Shown here piece after piece: positions 23,037-36,324 of a stretch of 64,000 nt of DNA. Location of the stretch: assembly GCA_944989445.1 (NCBI GenBank), contig CALYLW010001069.1, positions 770,282 to 834,281 of the forward strand, written 5' to 3'. The position numbers and the translations under genes are program-made. The number at the start of each line of letters is the position of its first letter. The stretch's first letter is position 1. The notes beneath the pieces were generated by a model. The model saw only the letters and a list, made by a program, of their open reading frames with translations, searched no databases and was not told where the DNA came from. The DNA is from Ampullaceana balthica. Its lineage: Eukaryota; Mollusca; Gastropoda; Lymnaeidae.

Positions 23037-24250
23037 CCGCAACAGTTTGTCAATGTATGGTTTGTTAGTGTGCTTTTTCGAAAGAACACGCATTTTCTGA
23101 AACTATATCCTACAGACAAGTCGTAATATCTGTGATATTTCTGTACACTAAATATATACTCTAAAGTTATTACCCGAAGAGTGTGTTACGCTCACTAATC
23201 ATTTTAAACATATTATTTTAAAGAGTAAGTTTCATAATTCGTCTGCCCTTAGAGAGCTCTTCATACAATTTGTTTGGTTAATGCTCTCCAAAACACCCAT
23301 TCTATTTCCAGTCTATGCATAACCTTAGTTCAGGACGAATTGAATGTTTTCTGACAGTTAATAATTATGTAAATATTGATATCATGGGGAGGAGGTGGAA
23401 TATAATTGATGTATTTATTAGACGCACGTTGAATCGCTAGGTTTGAGCTTGAAAATGTCCCTGCAAGTTTGCTGTGCTGATGCGCTATATAAATTATCAA
23501 TATATTATTATTGTTATAAAAACGCCAGTGCGTATTACTCCTATACATATTCCACTGTCTTCACTAAAAGTCCCAATCGTTTTAAAAAATCGTTGAATTT
23601 AGTGGAGCAATCGTCCCAAAAAAAAACTTGTACCATCTAAAAACTAAGGTAAACTTTTCTTTCAACTTACAAATATTTGCACCTGTTTTTATCACTCCTT
23701 ACTATTCTTCATGGATCAGTGGTGCTTTTTCGGTTTTTTAAATTAGAATTTAATTTTATGCAATTTCCTGTTGTTATTAACCTAAACAAAACTCACTACT
23801 CAATCAAAAAGTAAGCCATGTTGCCAGAGAATGTTTGTTAGAATTATTTTTTTAACACGATACACATTTTTCTTAGGCTAGATCCGATAATATACTTGAA
23901 TATAAACAATCATATATTAAAAAGTAAATATGATAATTTTTCTTCCCTGAAAACGCTTTTCACATATTCCTTAAGTTAAATCCCAAGTAGGAAACTTACA
24001 ATTGTATCTGAATGTTTAGCCTACGTTATGCCCTAAAGCATATTGACAGTGTTTAAACTAGACTTAGTGTCAATCAGGTTTGGGTGATATTATTGACGCC
24101 TGCCACTACCCATGAAAAGTACCATTTAAAAGGTCACACAGCTGCCCGTCAATATAAAAAAAAACAAATTGTTCCACCAAGTAGCCTCACTCTCAACCCA
24201 GTGAATTTTATAACTATACATAATCCATTTTCTTCTATGATGCCTCGGTA
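23037..24250 (+). repeat. Repeat E, copy 1 (diverged)
   Basis: Segments match 28,060-28,720 in the same order: a CGAAAGAACACGCATTTTCTG-like block, TCGTAATATCTGTGATAT, CACTAAATATATA, GAAGAGTGTGTTACGC, then near 24,090-24,180 GTGATATTATTGACGC, ACCATTTAAAAGGTCA and TTGTTCCACC. The similarity is patchy and old. No coding potential is recognised. Confidence 0.55.
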
Positions 24251-24822
24251 AGTTTTCAATGTTTGACATATTTTAGTGAATTTTTTTTTAAATCATTACT
24301 TGTTGCATCGGGGCATCTTTTAAAGTGGCGACCGATCGCAAAGGATATTTTGAAGAACACGTAACAGTCACTTGTTGAAAATCGTTTTGGCCACGCTACC
24401 CGTTGAAAATAGATTAATAGACTGGACTGATAGCTACAGTGTGTATTCGTTCTAAAGCCGTTTTTTTTTGGACAAAATCTAGGGGAGAATGTTTGGGGGT
24501 GGGGGGGTCGGCTTAAGAGCGGGTCATGGGTGATTTCTGCATGTACATTGAATATCGGTGTGCTTATTGTAGATCATCAAATTTCCTGTCTACATTCTAC
24601 AATATTCGACTGCTCTACCAGAAGCTATACACGATTATCATACTTCTACACTTATTTTATTTATTCATTTTTATTTATTTGTGTGAATGTTTCTATAAAT
24701 TGTTTTAAATTTTTCTAACAATTAATATTAATGCACGCGATTTTGAAACATTTTAGCAAACAAACAAAAAAAACACTGGCAACTCTTGCCTATCAAAGAA
24801 CACAAAGACAAATAATGGGGCA

Positions 24823-25287
24823 ATCCTCCGAATCCCGGTCCCAAATTATTTTAAACTAAAAAGAGGAAATATAGCACATCAAAGTATGTTATTTATTGAT
24901 AGAACACAGCGCACTTGTTATTTATTGTCCTGTAACCAGTAATGAAATACTCAATATTGTAATTGTCACATAGTATTTACAAATAGTTGCCGAAAACGTT
25001 CAGTTTATGACTGTCGCGCCACTATAAGGCCGACAAGACTGAAGTCTTGCCTGAAAACAGAGCACGACATGATATACCAGAGTTAACGTTTCTCTTGATC
25101 CGCAGTCTTTGCAGTCCTTCGATAGTCTGAGTGTGAATGCCTTGTGTGCTGAATGAACGAACTCATAAGTGTGCACAACAACTGCCTCGTTGTTTAACAA
25201 AATGTCAGTAATGACGTCATTGTTTATAACTAAGACGTTTCCGTGTCATGACACACGCAAACTAATTTGGGACAGGATTCGGAGGAT
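24823..25287. mobile_element. TIR MITE, about 465 bp (TCCTCCGAATCC ends)
   Basis: The left end TCCTCCGAATCCCGGTCCCA and the inverse of the right end TCCTCCGAATCCTGTCCCAA both continue into AATTA, giving about 24-bp termini with one indel and one substitution. No clear TSD was identified, so the superfamily is open. The 66-residue minus-strand frame at 25,000-25,200 has no recognisable similarity. Confidence 0.7.
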
Positions 25288-25391
25288 GTAACAAAATAAT
25301 TTACTGTGGCATTTTTTTAATTTACGAACTATATTGAAGAAATATATCTGTTGTTGTTTAATGACTTTATTAAAATGAATAATAAATTTTT

Positions 25392-25578
25392 AAAAACCGT
25401 AAAAAAACCAAGTTTTTCACTATAAATCCTTTATGTACGAGACGTAACTAAAATAATGTTCGTTATAATACGCAGCGCTTACGAGCAAGAGGGTTAAAAA
25501 TCAATCAAAAGTTTTGGCGACAAGCAATCAAGCAATCAAGGGTGCAGACACCACGAGTTAATATAAAGGATTTAAAAA
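25392..25578 (+). mobile_element. MITE family B, internally deleted copy
   Basis: Left end CCGTAAAAAAACCAAG and right end AGTTAATATAAAGGATTTAA, but the interior jumps from ATAATACGCAGCGC directly to ACGAGCAAGAGGG. It is joined head to tail with the next copy. Confidence 0.75.
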
Positions 25579-25905
25579 CCAAGTTTTTTACTATAAATCC
25601 TTTATGTACGAGAAGTAACTAAAAGAATGTTCATTATAAAACGCAGCGCAAGATCATCCAAAAATACAAAATTGCAGTTGTGTCGTAAAACATGTTTAAT
25701 ATAATGCGCACCGATCAGGAATATGTTTATAAAAAGAGTTGTCAATAAAATACGCACCTTATTGCGCGACAGAAAGGTTGTTCAATTAACTACGCACCGC
25801 GACGCTCTATCTCAAAAAATAGCATGATATATTGGAATAAATAAAATAATCTTAAAAACCAATAATTTAATTACGGAAAATGCGATTGATCTGAAATTTT
25901 TATAC
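25579..25905 (+). mobile_element. MITE family B, right-truncated copy
   Basis: It starts AAGTTTTTTACTATAAATCC and continues through the shared inner blocks (CGCAAGATCATCCAAAAATA, AAAATACGCACCTTATTGCG) to GATCTGAAATTTTTATACAA, where similarity stops. The CAAG microsatellite and right end are missing. Confidence 0.75.
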
Positions 25906-26393
25906 AATGCCCAACTAACTTATCCTTGTTTGATAAATACTTAATATTGAACTTACTGAAATGTACACAAAGTATTTTATAATAGGGGTTGTAGGGCGCC
26001 TACGGCGCACACCACAGTTTTAAGGCACCTACGGCGCCTACTTTTTTTGTCAAAAGCCCAAGTAAATTATTCTTGTTTCATAAATACGAAATATTAAACT
26101 TGTTGAAATGTGCCCAGAGTATTTTATAATTCTAAATCCTTAAATCCTATTTTTACATCGTTCCCTTTTCAAAAATTAAAATATAAGCTAAAACAATGAC
26201 GTCATATAGTTGTTTTTTTTTACAGAGGGTCTTCAATTTATAATTATTTTGTATACCTTTTTGCGCGCCTCCAATGTACGCCTTGGATTAAAATATAGGC
26301 TCAAAAAGTGACGTCATAGAGTTACACATCCAACCTGTGAGCCAGTGACTTGGACTATCATATTATATACGAGAGCAATGCCCGTGCGATGCT
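25906..26393. repeat. Interval with GGCGCC repeats and a Helentron-like end
   Basis: About 25,985-26,045 holds two near copies of GGCGCCTACGGCGC-type sequence. The following 150 bp (CAAGTAAATTATTCTTGTTT, CGAAATATTAAACTTGTTGA) resembles 29,690-29,880. Near 26,355-26,400, ATATACGAGAGCAATGCCCG and GATGCTACGGGT resemble the GC-rich stem at Helentron-like termini. No gene is seen. Confidence 0.45.
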
Positions 26394-27109
26394 ACGGGTA
26401 GGCACAATGAAAATAACTTTATTTGGATTTGAGTTTCACATTCCCCTTAATAATGAGTGCAGACGTATCAGGAAATTAGGGTAGTGATAAATCAAACCCC
26501 TTCTTTATAAAAATCACGATATGTGTGTCTAGAAAATAGAAAGTATGATGAATTTAAATATTACCCATCAATTTTGGTATTTCTGCTTTAATAACGAACG
26601 CTTTTCTCTATTTACTTTACCAGAATAACAAAGGTCCTTAACAGTTACAAAAATCTAATGGGCACGGCTCAATTTCTTTTTCCATGAATCAAAAAATGAA
26701 AACAATATCTTTGATTCGTTTGGTTCTAGGAAAAAGCTCTTAAAATCACCCACTCCATTTTATAAGCTAAGTATGAAATTAGTTCAAGACGATTAGGATA
26801 TTTTTTAGCATAGTAACAAAGCAATAAATTGGCAGATACTTGTTTCACTTAAATAGCTGATTATTTTTCTTTTTATTTATATTCAAGCCTTTTTTCATTA
26901 TAGCTTTTTTAGCTTTTAAAATGACATATAAGTTAGGGCTTAATATATAACATATAGTATGTAGGCATTTGATTTTAAAACAGTATAGTTTTTTTTTAAA
27001 TCAGTCTGTATACAAAACTTTATCCTCGTTGTATACTATTACTCAAATAAAATCAAGTAGTTATGTCACAATATCAATTGCTGTTAGTGTATTTTTTGCC
27101 AGAACAGGG
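26394..27109 (+). repeat. Diverged tandem duplication, unit 1
   Basis: Blocks recur in order in 27,110-28,075: AATAACTTTATTTGG, GGGTAGTGATAAATCAAACC, AGAAAATAGAAAGTATGATG, ATCAATTTTGGTAT, GGCAGATACTTGTT, AAAATGACATATA, AAAACTTTATCCTCGTTG and GCTGTTAGTGTATTTTTT. Non-coding and AT-rich. Confidence 0.8.
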
Positions 27110-28075
27110 GTAAGCACTATTAAAAAATAACTTTATTTGGTTTTGGGTCTCAAATTTCACTTAAAAATGAATGTAAATGCATCGTGAAATTTGGGTAGTG
27201 ATAAATCAAACCACTTCTTACAAAATTCACGAAGAAAATGTGTCGAGAAAATAGAAAGTATGATGAATTTAAATATTAACCATCAATTTTGGTATGTCTG
27301 CTTTAATAACGCATGCTTTTCTCTATATAATATACTCCTACAGAATATGAAAGGTACTTACCAGTTATAAACATCTAATTGGCAAGGCTCAATTTCTTTT
27401 CACACGAATAAAAAAAAATTAAAAATGTCTTTACACATAATTCCTTTGGTTCTAGGAAAATGCTCTGAAAAACCCCAATTCCATTGTATAGTTTAAGCAT
27501 GAAATTAGTTTCAGACGAATTGGTTACTATTTGAGCCAGATAATATTTATTTGATTATGTATGCTTAGTGGAGGGTGGAAATATGGTTTATGGGTGTACG
27601 GTACATATTTTATTTCACACGAATATTAACATAAAAACAATGTTTGTTTTTTTTAAATTCCTGGAGATTGATTTTCTAATAAATCATGTCATTTTGAAAG
27701 GACTTCCCACTCTTTTCTTCTAGTATTAACAAAGCAATAACTTGGCAGATACTTGTTCCACTTAAATAAAGGATTACTTTTAGTTGTATTTGTATTTAAG
27801 CCTTTTTTCAGTGTAGCTTTTTTTAGCTTATAAAATGACATATTTGGTAATGGTCTTAATATATGACATATATTTGTAGGCATTTGATATTAAATCAGAA
27901 TAATTTAAAAATAATTTTTTCAAGAAAGTGTATACAGCTTAAAAGAAAACTGCCATTTAGTGAACCACATGATCTGCCTTTGAAATCAGTCTTTATACAA
28001 AACTTTATCCTCGTTGCATAATATTGCTCAAATAAAATCAAGCTGTTATGTCTAAATATCAGTTGCTGTTAGTGT
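27110..28075 (+). repeat. Diverged tandem duplication, unit 2
   Basis: The second unit of the duplication. It is longer than unit 1 by about 250 bp because of extra AT-rich sequence around 27,545-27,700 and 27,900-27,980. Open frames here are short and spurious. Confidence 0.8.
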
Positions 28076-28720
28076 ATTTTTTCGCTGGAGCACGCACTTT
28101 CTGAAGCTAGAACCTATATATGAGTCGTAATACCCGCGATATGTCTTTACACTAAATATATGTATACCTTAAAGAACCGTACAGTTTATACCCGAAGTGT
28201 GTGCAACGCAACTCATTGTTTTAGAAATGAAACTATTTTTTTAAAATGAATGTGTTAGTTTTGTTAGCTCTTTAATACCTTTCTTAGTAATGATTTTTAT
28301 GGGAAAAGCATACTATTTATGTGAATTTTGATGCTTAAGTAAGGTGTGCATGGGTTTTATTTGTTTTAAAGAAAAAATTTGAATCGCAAGGTCTGGGCTT
28401 AAAATGTACCCTGCTGATTTAGTTTAATCTATGCAAAAAGTATAAAAACAGTTGCTAAGCTATAGTGTTTATGTCATCCAGGGTTGTGCGATATTATTGA
28501 CTCTTACCCCACCAATAAATGGTACATTTTAAAAGGTCATAAAGTTGTACTCAATATAAAAATAGCTGTTCCACTTATTACCCACACTCATTGGTCCGTG
28601 CATATGACTATTATATAAATCCATTTTCGTCTATAACAGTACCAATTTTTTTTTCATTCCTTCTATTTCCTTGCAGCAGTTTATGTAGCAATCGTTCCAG
28701 AAAAAAAAATCATGTAAACT
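28076..28720 (+). repeat. Repeat E, copy 2
   Basis: See 23,037-24,250 for the shared blocks. It directly follows unit 2 of the tandem duplication. Positions 28,721-29,470 contain AT-rich sequence with no feature I recognise. Confidence 0.55.
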
Positions 28721-29473
28721 ATTTAAGCACCGAAGGAAAATAAAATCTCCCACCTAAGAATCATTGGCATTGCTTTCATCACTAATCACTTGCATCATGC
28801 ATTTTTAAATTTATAAATATAACTTACCTAGCATGTTTAACTTAATTTATGCAAAAAGAATATTAACAGTGGCTAAGCTGTAGTGTTTGGTATCTGGTTT
28901 CACTCATGTGCTTTATTTCTCTAATGAATTGAATACATTATTAGTATTTGATTATTTATAACTAACTTTTAAAATGTCAAATACATTAAGTATTTAAATT
29001 AAACATATAAAATATATATAGAAAAGTGGTAAAATAATACTGTGTATTTGATAATAAAAAAAATAATAGTATATAAATATTGTTAAAATATTATGCTAAA
29101 AAACAATTACTATGGTTTTTAAACAAAAAATTATGTAGATTAACGTTGAACATAAATGTAGACATCTTTACAAATATTACAGCAAACAATTTTTCGAACG
29201 GCTGCATAAAATACATCTCGGAAATACATAAAGGAAACAGTGTAAAGATGTAATTTGCAAACAAATATTCATTCTTACAATTTTAAAAAAATATATACAT
29301 AGTATTGTTAGAGGCGCAACATTACCAGACATAAAAATAAACCGTTTCATCAAATTTAGATCACACAAAAAAAATACATACACACTCACTAATTCAGATG
29401 GATTAGTACCATTAAAAAAATCACATTGAAATAACCGCGGCTCTTTTTACTTTGTTTCCTTTTTTAAAATTAA

Positions 29474-30009
29474 CTAGCTGACCCGCGGCGTAGCATACGC
29501 CGCTAATGATTTAGTGACGGGTGAAGACTTCCTGAAAGACACGGCACGGTAATCAAAATGGGGTGGGTTTTGGCAAACGACTGTGAGTGAATGAAAAGAA
29601 GGAACTCTGGAGAGACCCGCTGCGTATCACCCGTAAAAAATGACAGAAGTGTTCAGCTGAAATCTATTTACTTTGAAAAAATGCATTTTTTTAGGGCGCC
29701 TAAGGCGCCCACCTTTTTTCAAAATCCCAACTAACTTGTCCTTGTTTTATCAAAACGAAATATTAAATTTTCTGACATGTACACAAATTATTTTATAACT
29801 TTTTACATTGTTCCCTTTTAAAAAAAAATATCAGCGAAAACAATGACGTCCTATAATTTTTTTTTACAGAGCATATTTAATTTGCACACATTTTGATGCA
29901 TTGGTGCAGTAATTTGGTGCGCTGCTTTTCTAAAATTTTTATCTGTTGAACATACTTGCAGCTTGGTGTCTCGCAGGGTCCGACCACGAAGAGAATTATA
30001 TATATAGAT
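29474..30009 (+). mobile_element. Helentron-like (Helitron-2-type) non-autonomous element, about 535 bp
   Basis: The left terminus ACTAGCTGACCC is followed by the hairpin GCGGCGTA-GCA-TACGCCGC, a perfect 8-bp stem at 29,485-29,503. The right terminus is a TATATATATAGATA run at about 29,995-30,009. This combination (ACTAGCTG-type start with a GC-rich stem, TATATATAGAT end) is typical of non-autonomous Helentron families in invertebrates. No Rep/helicase coding sequence is present. The assignment rests on end similarity only. Its interior carries a GGCGCCTAAGGCGCC motif shared with 25.98 kb. Confidence 0.55.
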
Positions 30010-30269
30010 ATGAGCTTAAATTATGACGTAAAAGTCACAATATTTTATGGCGAGAAACGCCATCTTGTTAATATCGACACCAATTTTTTTATTATTTTAC
30101 GTCTTAATTTTCAATAATTTATTTTATTTTCAGGAGTTACCCCGCATAGCGAGCACCCACACTACCACACACAGATGCCTCAGACGCGCTTAGGCGCAAT
30201 ATATATAGGGATATATATATACTATTTCATTAAATTTTAGTTCTTATAACGTAATAAAATATGTGTGGG

Positions 30270-32200
30270 TAACAACACCCTCACATATTTGTGTGTTTTT
30301 TTTAATTTTTATTTTAAATATAACTATACAATACAAATAACATTTCAATGTTATTGATGCACATATAAGACAATGTTTGGATCTCTAAAGAACAGGACAA
30401 ATTATATTGTTTTTTAGTAAAAGACATTACGTTTTCATATTGGACTTGCAACAAAATTGATTTTCCCGTAATCGCCACACCCTAAAGCACCAGTGCTGAA
30501 GAATGTAAAGTAAAATCATACTTGAAAAACTTAGACGAGAAGATTAATGATACCATGTTTTATTAAAAATATATTCAACTGTAATGTACACTTTTATGAG
30601 ATTTAGTACTAGTAATATATTCTACTGAATTTTTTTATTTGCGTGAAACTTACAAGAGTTTATAGAAGTATAACTTTTGATGAACGAGACACATTCTAGT
30701 ATCCTATTCATTTAAATTTTAATAAAACGATCACCCTAATATATTTACTTTAAAATACGTGTCTATCTACATTTTTAAACGGCGTTTACACTTTTTCGCA
30801 AATTTGTTTTTAATTTTATTCTTGTGGCACGTCACTTGAACTCGATCACTATAATTAGGCATACAATGTCAATAAAAAAGTATTAAACTCCTACTTGGAT
30901 ACGCCTTTTTTTTAATTTTAAAAGATGTTTCACCGTTCATAGTATAATATTTTGAATTACTCCTTTAAAATAGTAACTTTAAGCAAAATTCCATAATTAG
31001 CATCTTACAAATTCAAACTTAACTTATTTTTATTTTAAAACTATCAATAAAATGAAAATGAAGTCTGTAAACATTTTTAAAAAAAAACTCTGTTAAAAAT
31101 ATGTAGATTGTAGACTAGACATTTTATATAAAATGTGTTACTAACATGTAGACTGCGGACTAGACATTGTATAGCAATTCTGTCAATAGGAAGTACACTT
31201 GAGACTGTAAATTTGATAATAGATGCCAATATTAGATACTGTGTAGCTTTTGGAGTGATCTTTTGCATGTTGTTGTGTGTTATTCGTTACAATATCTTTC
31301 TATTTTTTATGATCTGTAGCATATTAATGACTCTGTCAATACTGGGATCAGAAAGACATAAAAGCAGAAAAATGAAAATAAATTTGTGTAGGAAATCAGT
31401 TATAAGAAATTAAAAAGTGTTACAGTAAAAGCTGCCCTACGATTTGAAGAGTGTATAACATACTTACAATGTTATCAGGAAGAAGTAAGGACACACGGTA
31501 AAATTAAATATTTTGATATATTTTAGCGTTGAAAATAATTTGCATATCTTTTAAGAAATTTGTGGAATGTTTACTATACAATTACCAAATGTATCTTAAA
31601 TGGTGAAACATTGCGACTATTTAATTTACGTCGTTAGCAGGCGTTATTAAAATATATACATTTTAATACATTTCCTATGGTTGTAATAAACAAATAGTGT
31701 TCAATATTAAAATAAAATTGGATAACTCATCAATATAAAATTTTATTAATTTAATTATTTTTCTAGACTCGATGGAAACTTAATTGTATTTTACATTTCT
31801 TGTTCATCCAGGTCAAAATGATATCGATGTTTTAGTTACTCTCAAAAGTTTAGAAAATCACACATTCTGTAATTGACTTTTTTTTTAAATGAATTATTGT
31901 ACAATATCTGTGCTTTTCTTATACAAAATATATTAACGTATAAGTTAAATAGTTTGAAAAGACACTATTTTGTTCTCACTAGTAAGACCTTGACATAAAT
32001 AATTGTACATATAAATAACTGATACGTTTTAAATGCGTTCTGATGAAGCCTTAGTAATATATTAAAAAAGTGTTTCTCTTTTTCTTGTTAGTTGTAATCA
32101 TAAGCGATGTTATTAGTAATTATATCTAAACTTTCAATTCTTAATTATAAAACTAACTGACTTTTTCTGTTGCCAAATTTTAACAATAGATAGTATATAG
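30270..32200 (+). repeat. Long repeat A, copy 2 (longest)
   Basis: Signature blocks in order: TATTGATGCACATATAAGAC; the palindrome AGCACCAGTGCT at about 30,489; GTGGCACGTCACTTGAACTC at about 30,833; TATAATTAGGCATACAATGT; GTAGACTGCGGACTAGACAT; ATATTAGATACTGTGTAGC; and GTAATCATAAGCGATGT near 32,090. At least five of these blocks recur in copies 3, 6 and 7. No protein similarity is seen; the 92-residue frame at 31,135-31,413 is not conserved as a frame in other copies. It could be a large satellite monomer or a long non-autonomous element. Confidence 0.8.
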
Positions 32201-32409
32201 CTTATAATTCATGAATCTATTGTACATTTCATCACAATTAATGGTCTAATTTAAAAAAAAATACATCTTTAAATTACCTCCTTTGTCAAATTGATTAACC
32301 CAGGCATGTTTGTGTTAGATTATGGGAAATAAGTGTCTAGCAGATATCAGGGCCTCATTTGTGCTAATGGATGTAAGACATTCAAGTGTTTTTTAGTGTT
32401 TAGAATATT

Positions 32410-32733
32410 ATATTGTACAAGATACGACCCTTGGCGTAGCATAAGCCGCAGACTTGTTCATATATAGTGCAAAGAAAGGGGGGGGGGAACGGACACAAAA
32501 TACAGCACGTAGAAATAAGAAAAAATGCGAGTAAACGTCAGTGGGGGGGGGGAGAGATCGCCGACGAATTATTGGTCTCGAGACATGCGCACTGTGGTTA
32601 GCTGCCTGCCCTCCCCACCCTGCACCACCCAGCCTGCCAACCATGACTGTGTGTGGCCGACCCTAGCGAAGGTCATTTGTCATGTTTATTTGCACTCGTC
32701 TTGTGCTTGTTCTGGTGAATTCTATATATAGAT
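32410..32733 (+). mobile_element. Helentron-like fragment
   Basis: It starts near ACGACCCTTGGCGTAGCATA with a degraded GC stem and ends with TTCTATATATAGATA. It contains two G runs and a GC-rich middle. Overlapping open frames on both strands are not credible. Confidence 0.45.
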
Positions 32734-33089
32734 ATTTACTGTAACCACTGAATCGATCTCTTCAAGCTCTAAAAATATTTCAATTTTGTTGTTTTATATA
32801 AAACAAAGTTGATAAAAATGTTGGCTGTGAGCTGTTAAGATTTCCAAATATTGTGTTTAACTACTGACTGTGTAAAGTTACGATTTCCAAACACATTGCA
32901 GCCACATTTTCACGGGTACCCGAGCACAATTTGACTATTCGGGTGATTGCACGGCACGGGTACCCGAGCACATTTTCCTAGTCGGGTGATTGCACAGCAC
33001 GGGTACCCGAGTAACAGGGTGAATGGGTACCAGTTGAAGGCCTAACTATGACATCCTCGTCCTACCAAATTGTATTTTTATGTAATTTT

Positions 33090-33450
33090 TAAATGTTGAC
33101 TGAGTGCTTGTTTTCCTGGTTGTCTCAGGAAAACGATTCAACGTCCGAATGAGAATTTGTATATGTCTGTTTTTTCATACGGAATAAGAAAATTATTTTG
33201 TCCCTATGTCTATGTAAGTATTATATTGGGTTATCTTTGGGTTGTATTTGCGAGTTAGAAATAATAGCCTTAAATATTGTTACTCCTTTACTATTTGTTC
33301 TTCTGTCGTCTTGTATTTCAATGTTTAATGATTTAACTTATTGTATTATGTTTAGCAGTTGTAAATTTATTACAATTGAAATTTTGAAGTTTGAATTTCA
33401 AATTTATACTTTAAATTATAATATTATGGATCCACTCATATTCAGTGTTT
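33090..33450 (-). pseudogene. Old LINE 3' remnant (same family as 741-3,235)
   Basis: On the plus strand, blocks such as AAATGTTGACTGAGTGCTTG, TTTCATACGGAATAAGAAAA and GGTTGTATTTGCGAG follow the order of 850-1,040 in the first LINE. That places the C-terminal coding end and the start of the 3' UTR on the minus strand. It is much more diverged than the 19.6-kb copy. Confidence 0.7.
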
Positions 33451-33534
33451 TTTGTCTCTAAAGAACACACAATAGTTTTTATTGAAATATTATGCATAAA
33501 TGAATTGAACGTACGTAGAAATTATATTTTTTAA

Positions 33535-35260
33535 ATTTTCCTTCATCTTCGCACCACAAAGCACCAGTGCTGACATATTTCACATGTAATTTTTTTTGAT
33601 TAACTTAGAAGGATAAATAAATTGAATAACATTTTTAAAAAAGTTTTTAATCTGTATTTTACAAAGCCATAACATTAGCAATAATAAATTGTGTTTCTTA
33701 AATTTTTCTTTGCACACAAATTTAAAGAATGTAGAGAAATAGAAAATTCGTGAAACGCAATAAATTTGAACATCTTTTTCATTTCAAATTAAGAGAACTA
33801 TGAACTGTATGTATTAACTTTATTAGATACGAATAATATATTATCTAAAAGCTCATGCACACTATTATTTATCTTCAACATTTTTATCCAAGTGGCACGC
33901 TACTTGATCTCGGTCCCTACAAATAGAGATACACTATTAATGAATTGTTAAGATTCTCTTACCACCATAAACACTTATTTAATTTTAATAACATTCAACA
34001 ATATGACATGTGTCTTGAAATTAGTAATTAGGCTTAGTATAGGATAATTACCCAAGACTTTGTAGTCCACATGGCTATATGCATAATACAAATTTTATTA
34101 TTTCATTTTACTCAAAAATTTAGAAAATTCGACATTTAAAAAAAAACACAAATTATATCCCATACATATTTACCTTTCTGGAGAAATGTCTAATAAAAAT
34201 AAATTAAATTTTTACACATTTTAAAACGAATGAATGAATAACACGTAGACTGATTACTAGACAATTTTTAGTAAATATGTGAAGCAAAAGGAGACTTGAA
34301 ATTACAGAGGTAAATATTAGATACTGTGTACCGATTAGAATGATCTCTTGCTTGTGCTTGTTTATCAATGTGTTAAAATCCCTCAATATTTTATTATGAT
34401 CCGTTGTATGTGTGTGACTCGGTCAATAATGGGCTGAGAAATATTGAATTGTAGAAGAGGGAAATAACTTGGTGTGGGAAAGCATTTAAAAGAAGTTAAA
34501 AAGTATTACAGGAAAAACTCGCATATTAAATGATGAGTTGATAGCATATTTATTTTAACAAATCAGGTAGAAGTAAGTGCGCACAGTAAAATTAATTATT
34601 TTCTGTATTCTAGCGTTGAAAATAAATTAATATATTTTATGAAATTCGCGGAAAAATTTGTTATATAATTACAATTGATATCCTTATATCTTGAAAAAAA
34701 ACATTGCAAATATTTCATTTCAGATTTAAAATTAATTTTTAATTACATATATTTACATGCATTTCCATTCTTGTATTTAAACCATTCGTTTTCCATATGT
34801 AAATGAATTTTACAATCACCATATCTAATAAATCGTATTAATTTAATTACTTTTCTAACCTCGAAGGACACTTAATTGTATTGTACATTTCTTGTACATC
34901 TTGTGCAACAATACTATCTAACTGTTTGTTACTATTGCAACGTTGGGAAATCTCACATTCTGTAATGGAAGTTTTCATTTGCATTTAGTATACAAAATTA
35001 CACAAACTATATAAATGTTCTTACTGTTATTATCTTTTATCACTCTTGTTAGATCTAGACATGTGCAGACTGTAACATAGATAGATGAAACGTTTTAAAA
35101 GAGTTTTTTGTGAAGTCCTTAGAGACATGTTAAAAATATTTTTTTGCATTTTCTTTTTAGTTGTAATCATGAGCTATGTCCTTAGTACTGATGTCTACAC
35201 TACAAAATGATTGTTATAAAACTGACTGACTTTTTAAAGAATCTTGTTTTAACAATACAA
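33535..35260 (+). repeat. Long repeat A, copy 3
   Basis: Blocks: CGCACCACAAAGCACCAGTG at about 33,548; AAGTGGCACGCTACTTGATC; TCCCTACAAATAGAGATACA; ACACGTAGACTGATTACTAG; ATATTAGATACTGTGTACCG; AAAAAGTATTACAGGAAAAA; GTAATCATGAGCTATGT. It aligns with copy 2 over about 1.7 kb. Positions 35,261-36,300 hold no recognisable feature. Confidence 0.8.
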
Positions 35261-36324
35261 TGCCTGAAGGTTTTATTAATAAATTTATTTTCACTTGCAT
35301 CTTTTTATTCTGCATTGTCTTTCATTTTATATTGGGATTTGTCTTGTGTTTAAAGAGTTTACTATATAGTGCAATAACGCCTTCCCACTCTTAGGTTTTA
35401 TACTAGTCGTTTGAATTACATGTTCTTCTCGTGATGAGAGAATGAGCGTATATACCAACCAATGTCAATGAGTGGTTGTTGGTTTGATTGAAGTAACAAG
35501 TTTAAATGTTGTTATGTAGCATCGACCAATGACGTGTTTAAACGTCTTCTGATATTGTTGTCATTCTTGATACCATTTATTAAAAACCAGTAAGTGTGTA
35601 TTCTAATAAGATAAAAAAATTTTAGCAGTGACAAAAATGTACATGTAAATAGAATAGTAAACATTGAAATTTAATCCCAACAAAATTAAGATTCTAAGCG
35701 CTAATTACATTGATTTCATTACAACTCACAAATAAAAATGCTATTTTACATTTCAGATTTTATTTTCTAGGACAACATAATTAAATAAACAAATGCAGTA
35801 AACCATTAAATTACATGAATACAAAAGAGTAGAGTTTACCCTAAATATCTACATTAAAAAAAGAGAAAATTACATATTCTTATTAACCTTAGCCTTGGTT
35901 GCACCACAAACATTTAAGTAGTTTAAAATAAACATGATGAACTTGTGTTGTGCGACATAACATTTAATACAGAATAAATGGAAACAATAACTAAATAGAA
36001 ATGTACATCGATAATCATATTTTTGGTTGTTCTACAAACATATTTTGAGCTAAATCTATGTACACATAGGTATACAGTTGGTCGGTAAAAACAGGAAGAT
36101 CAAATTTTAATAAAGTATTTTGTATCTTAAATGGATATGAAGAAAATTGTATTTCCCTTTAGTGTTGCATCACAGAACATTGAAATGACAGCTGAAAACA
36201 AACACATGTATGAAAACCTTAATCACTTAAAAAGTCAGCTTAGTTGACGAAATAGAATGTAAGTAGTGAATAGATTATTCTTTAACTTTTGATCATTTCT
36301 TACAGAGCGTATATTTATGTTTAG

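Noticed and set aside
31135..31413. 92-codon hydrophobic frame in repeat A copy 2
   Set aside because: The frame is not preserved in copies 3, 6 or 7 of the same repeat.
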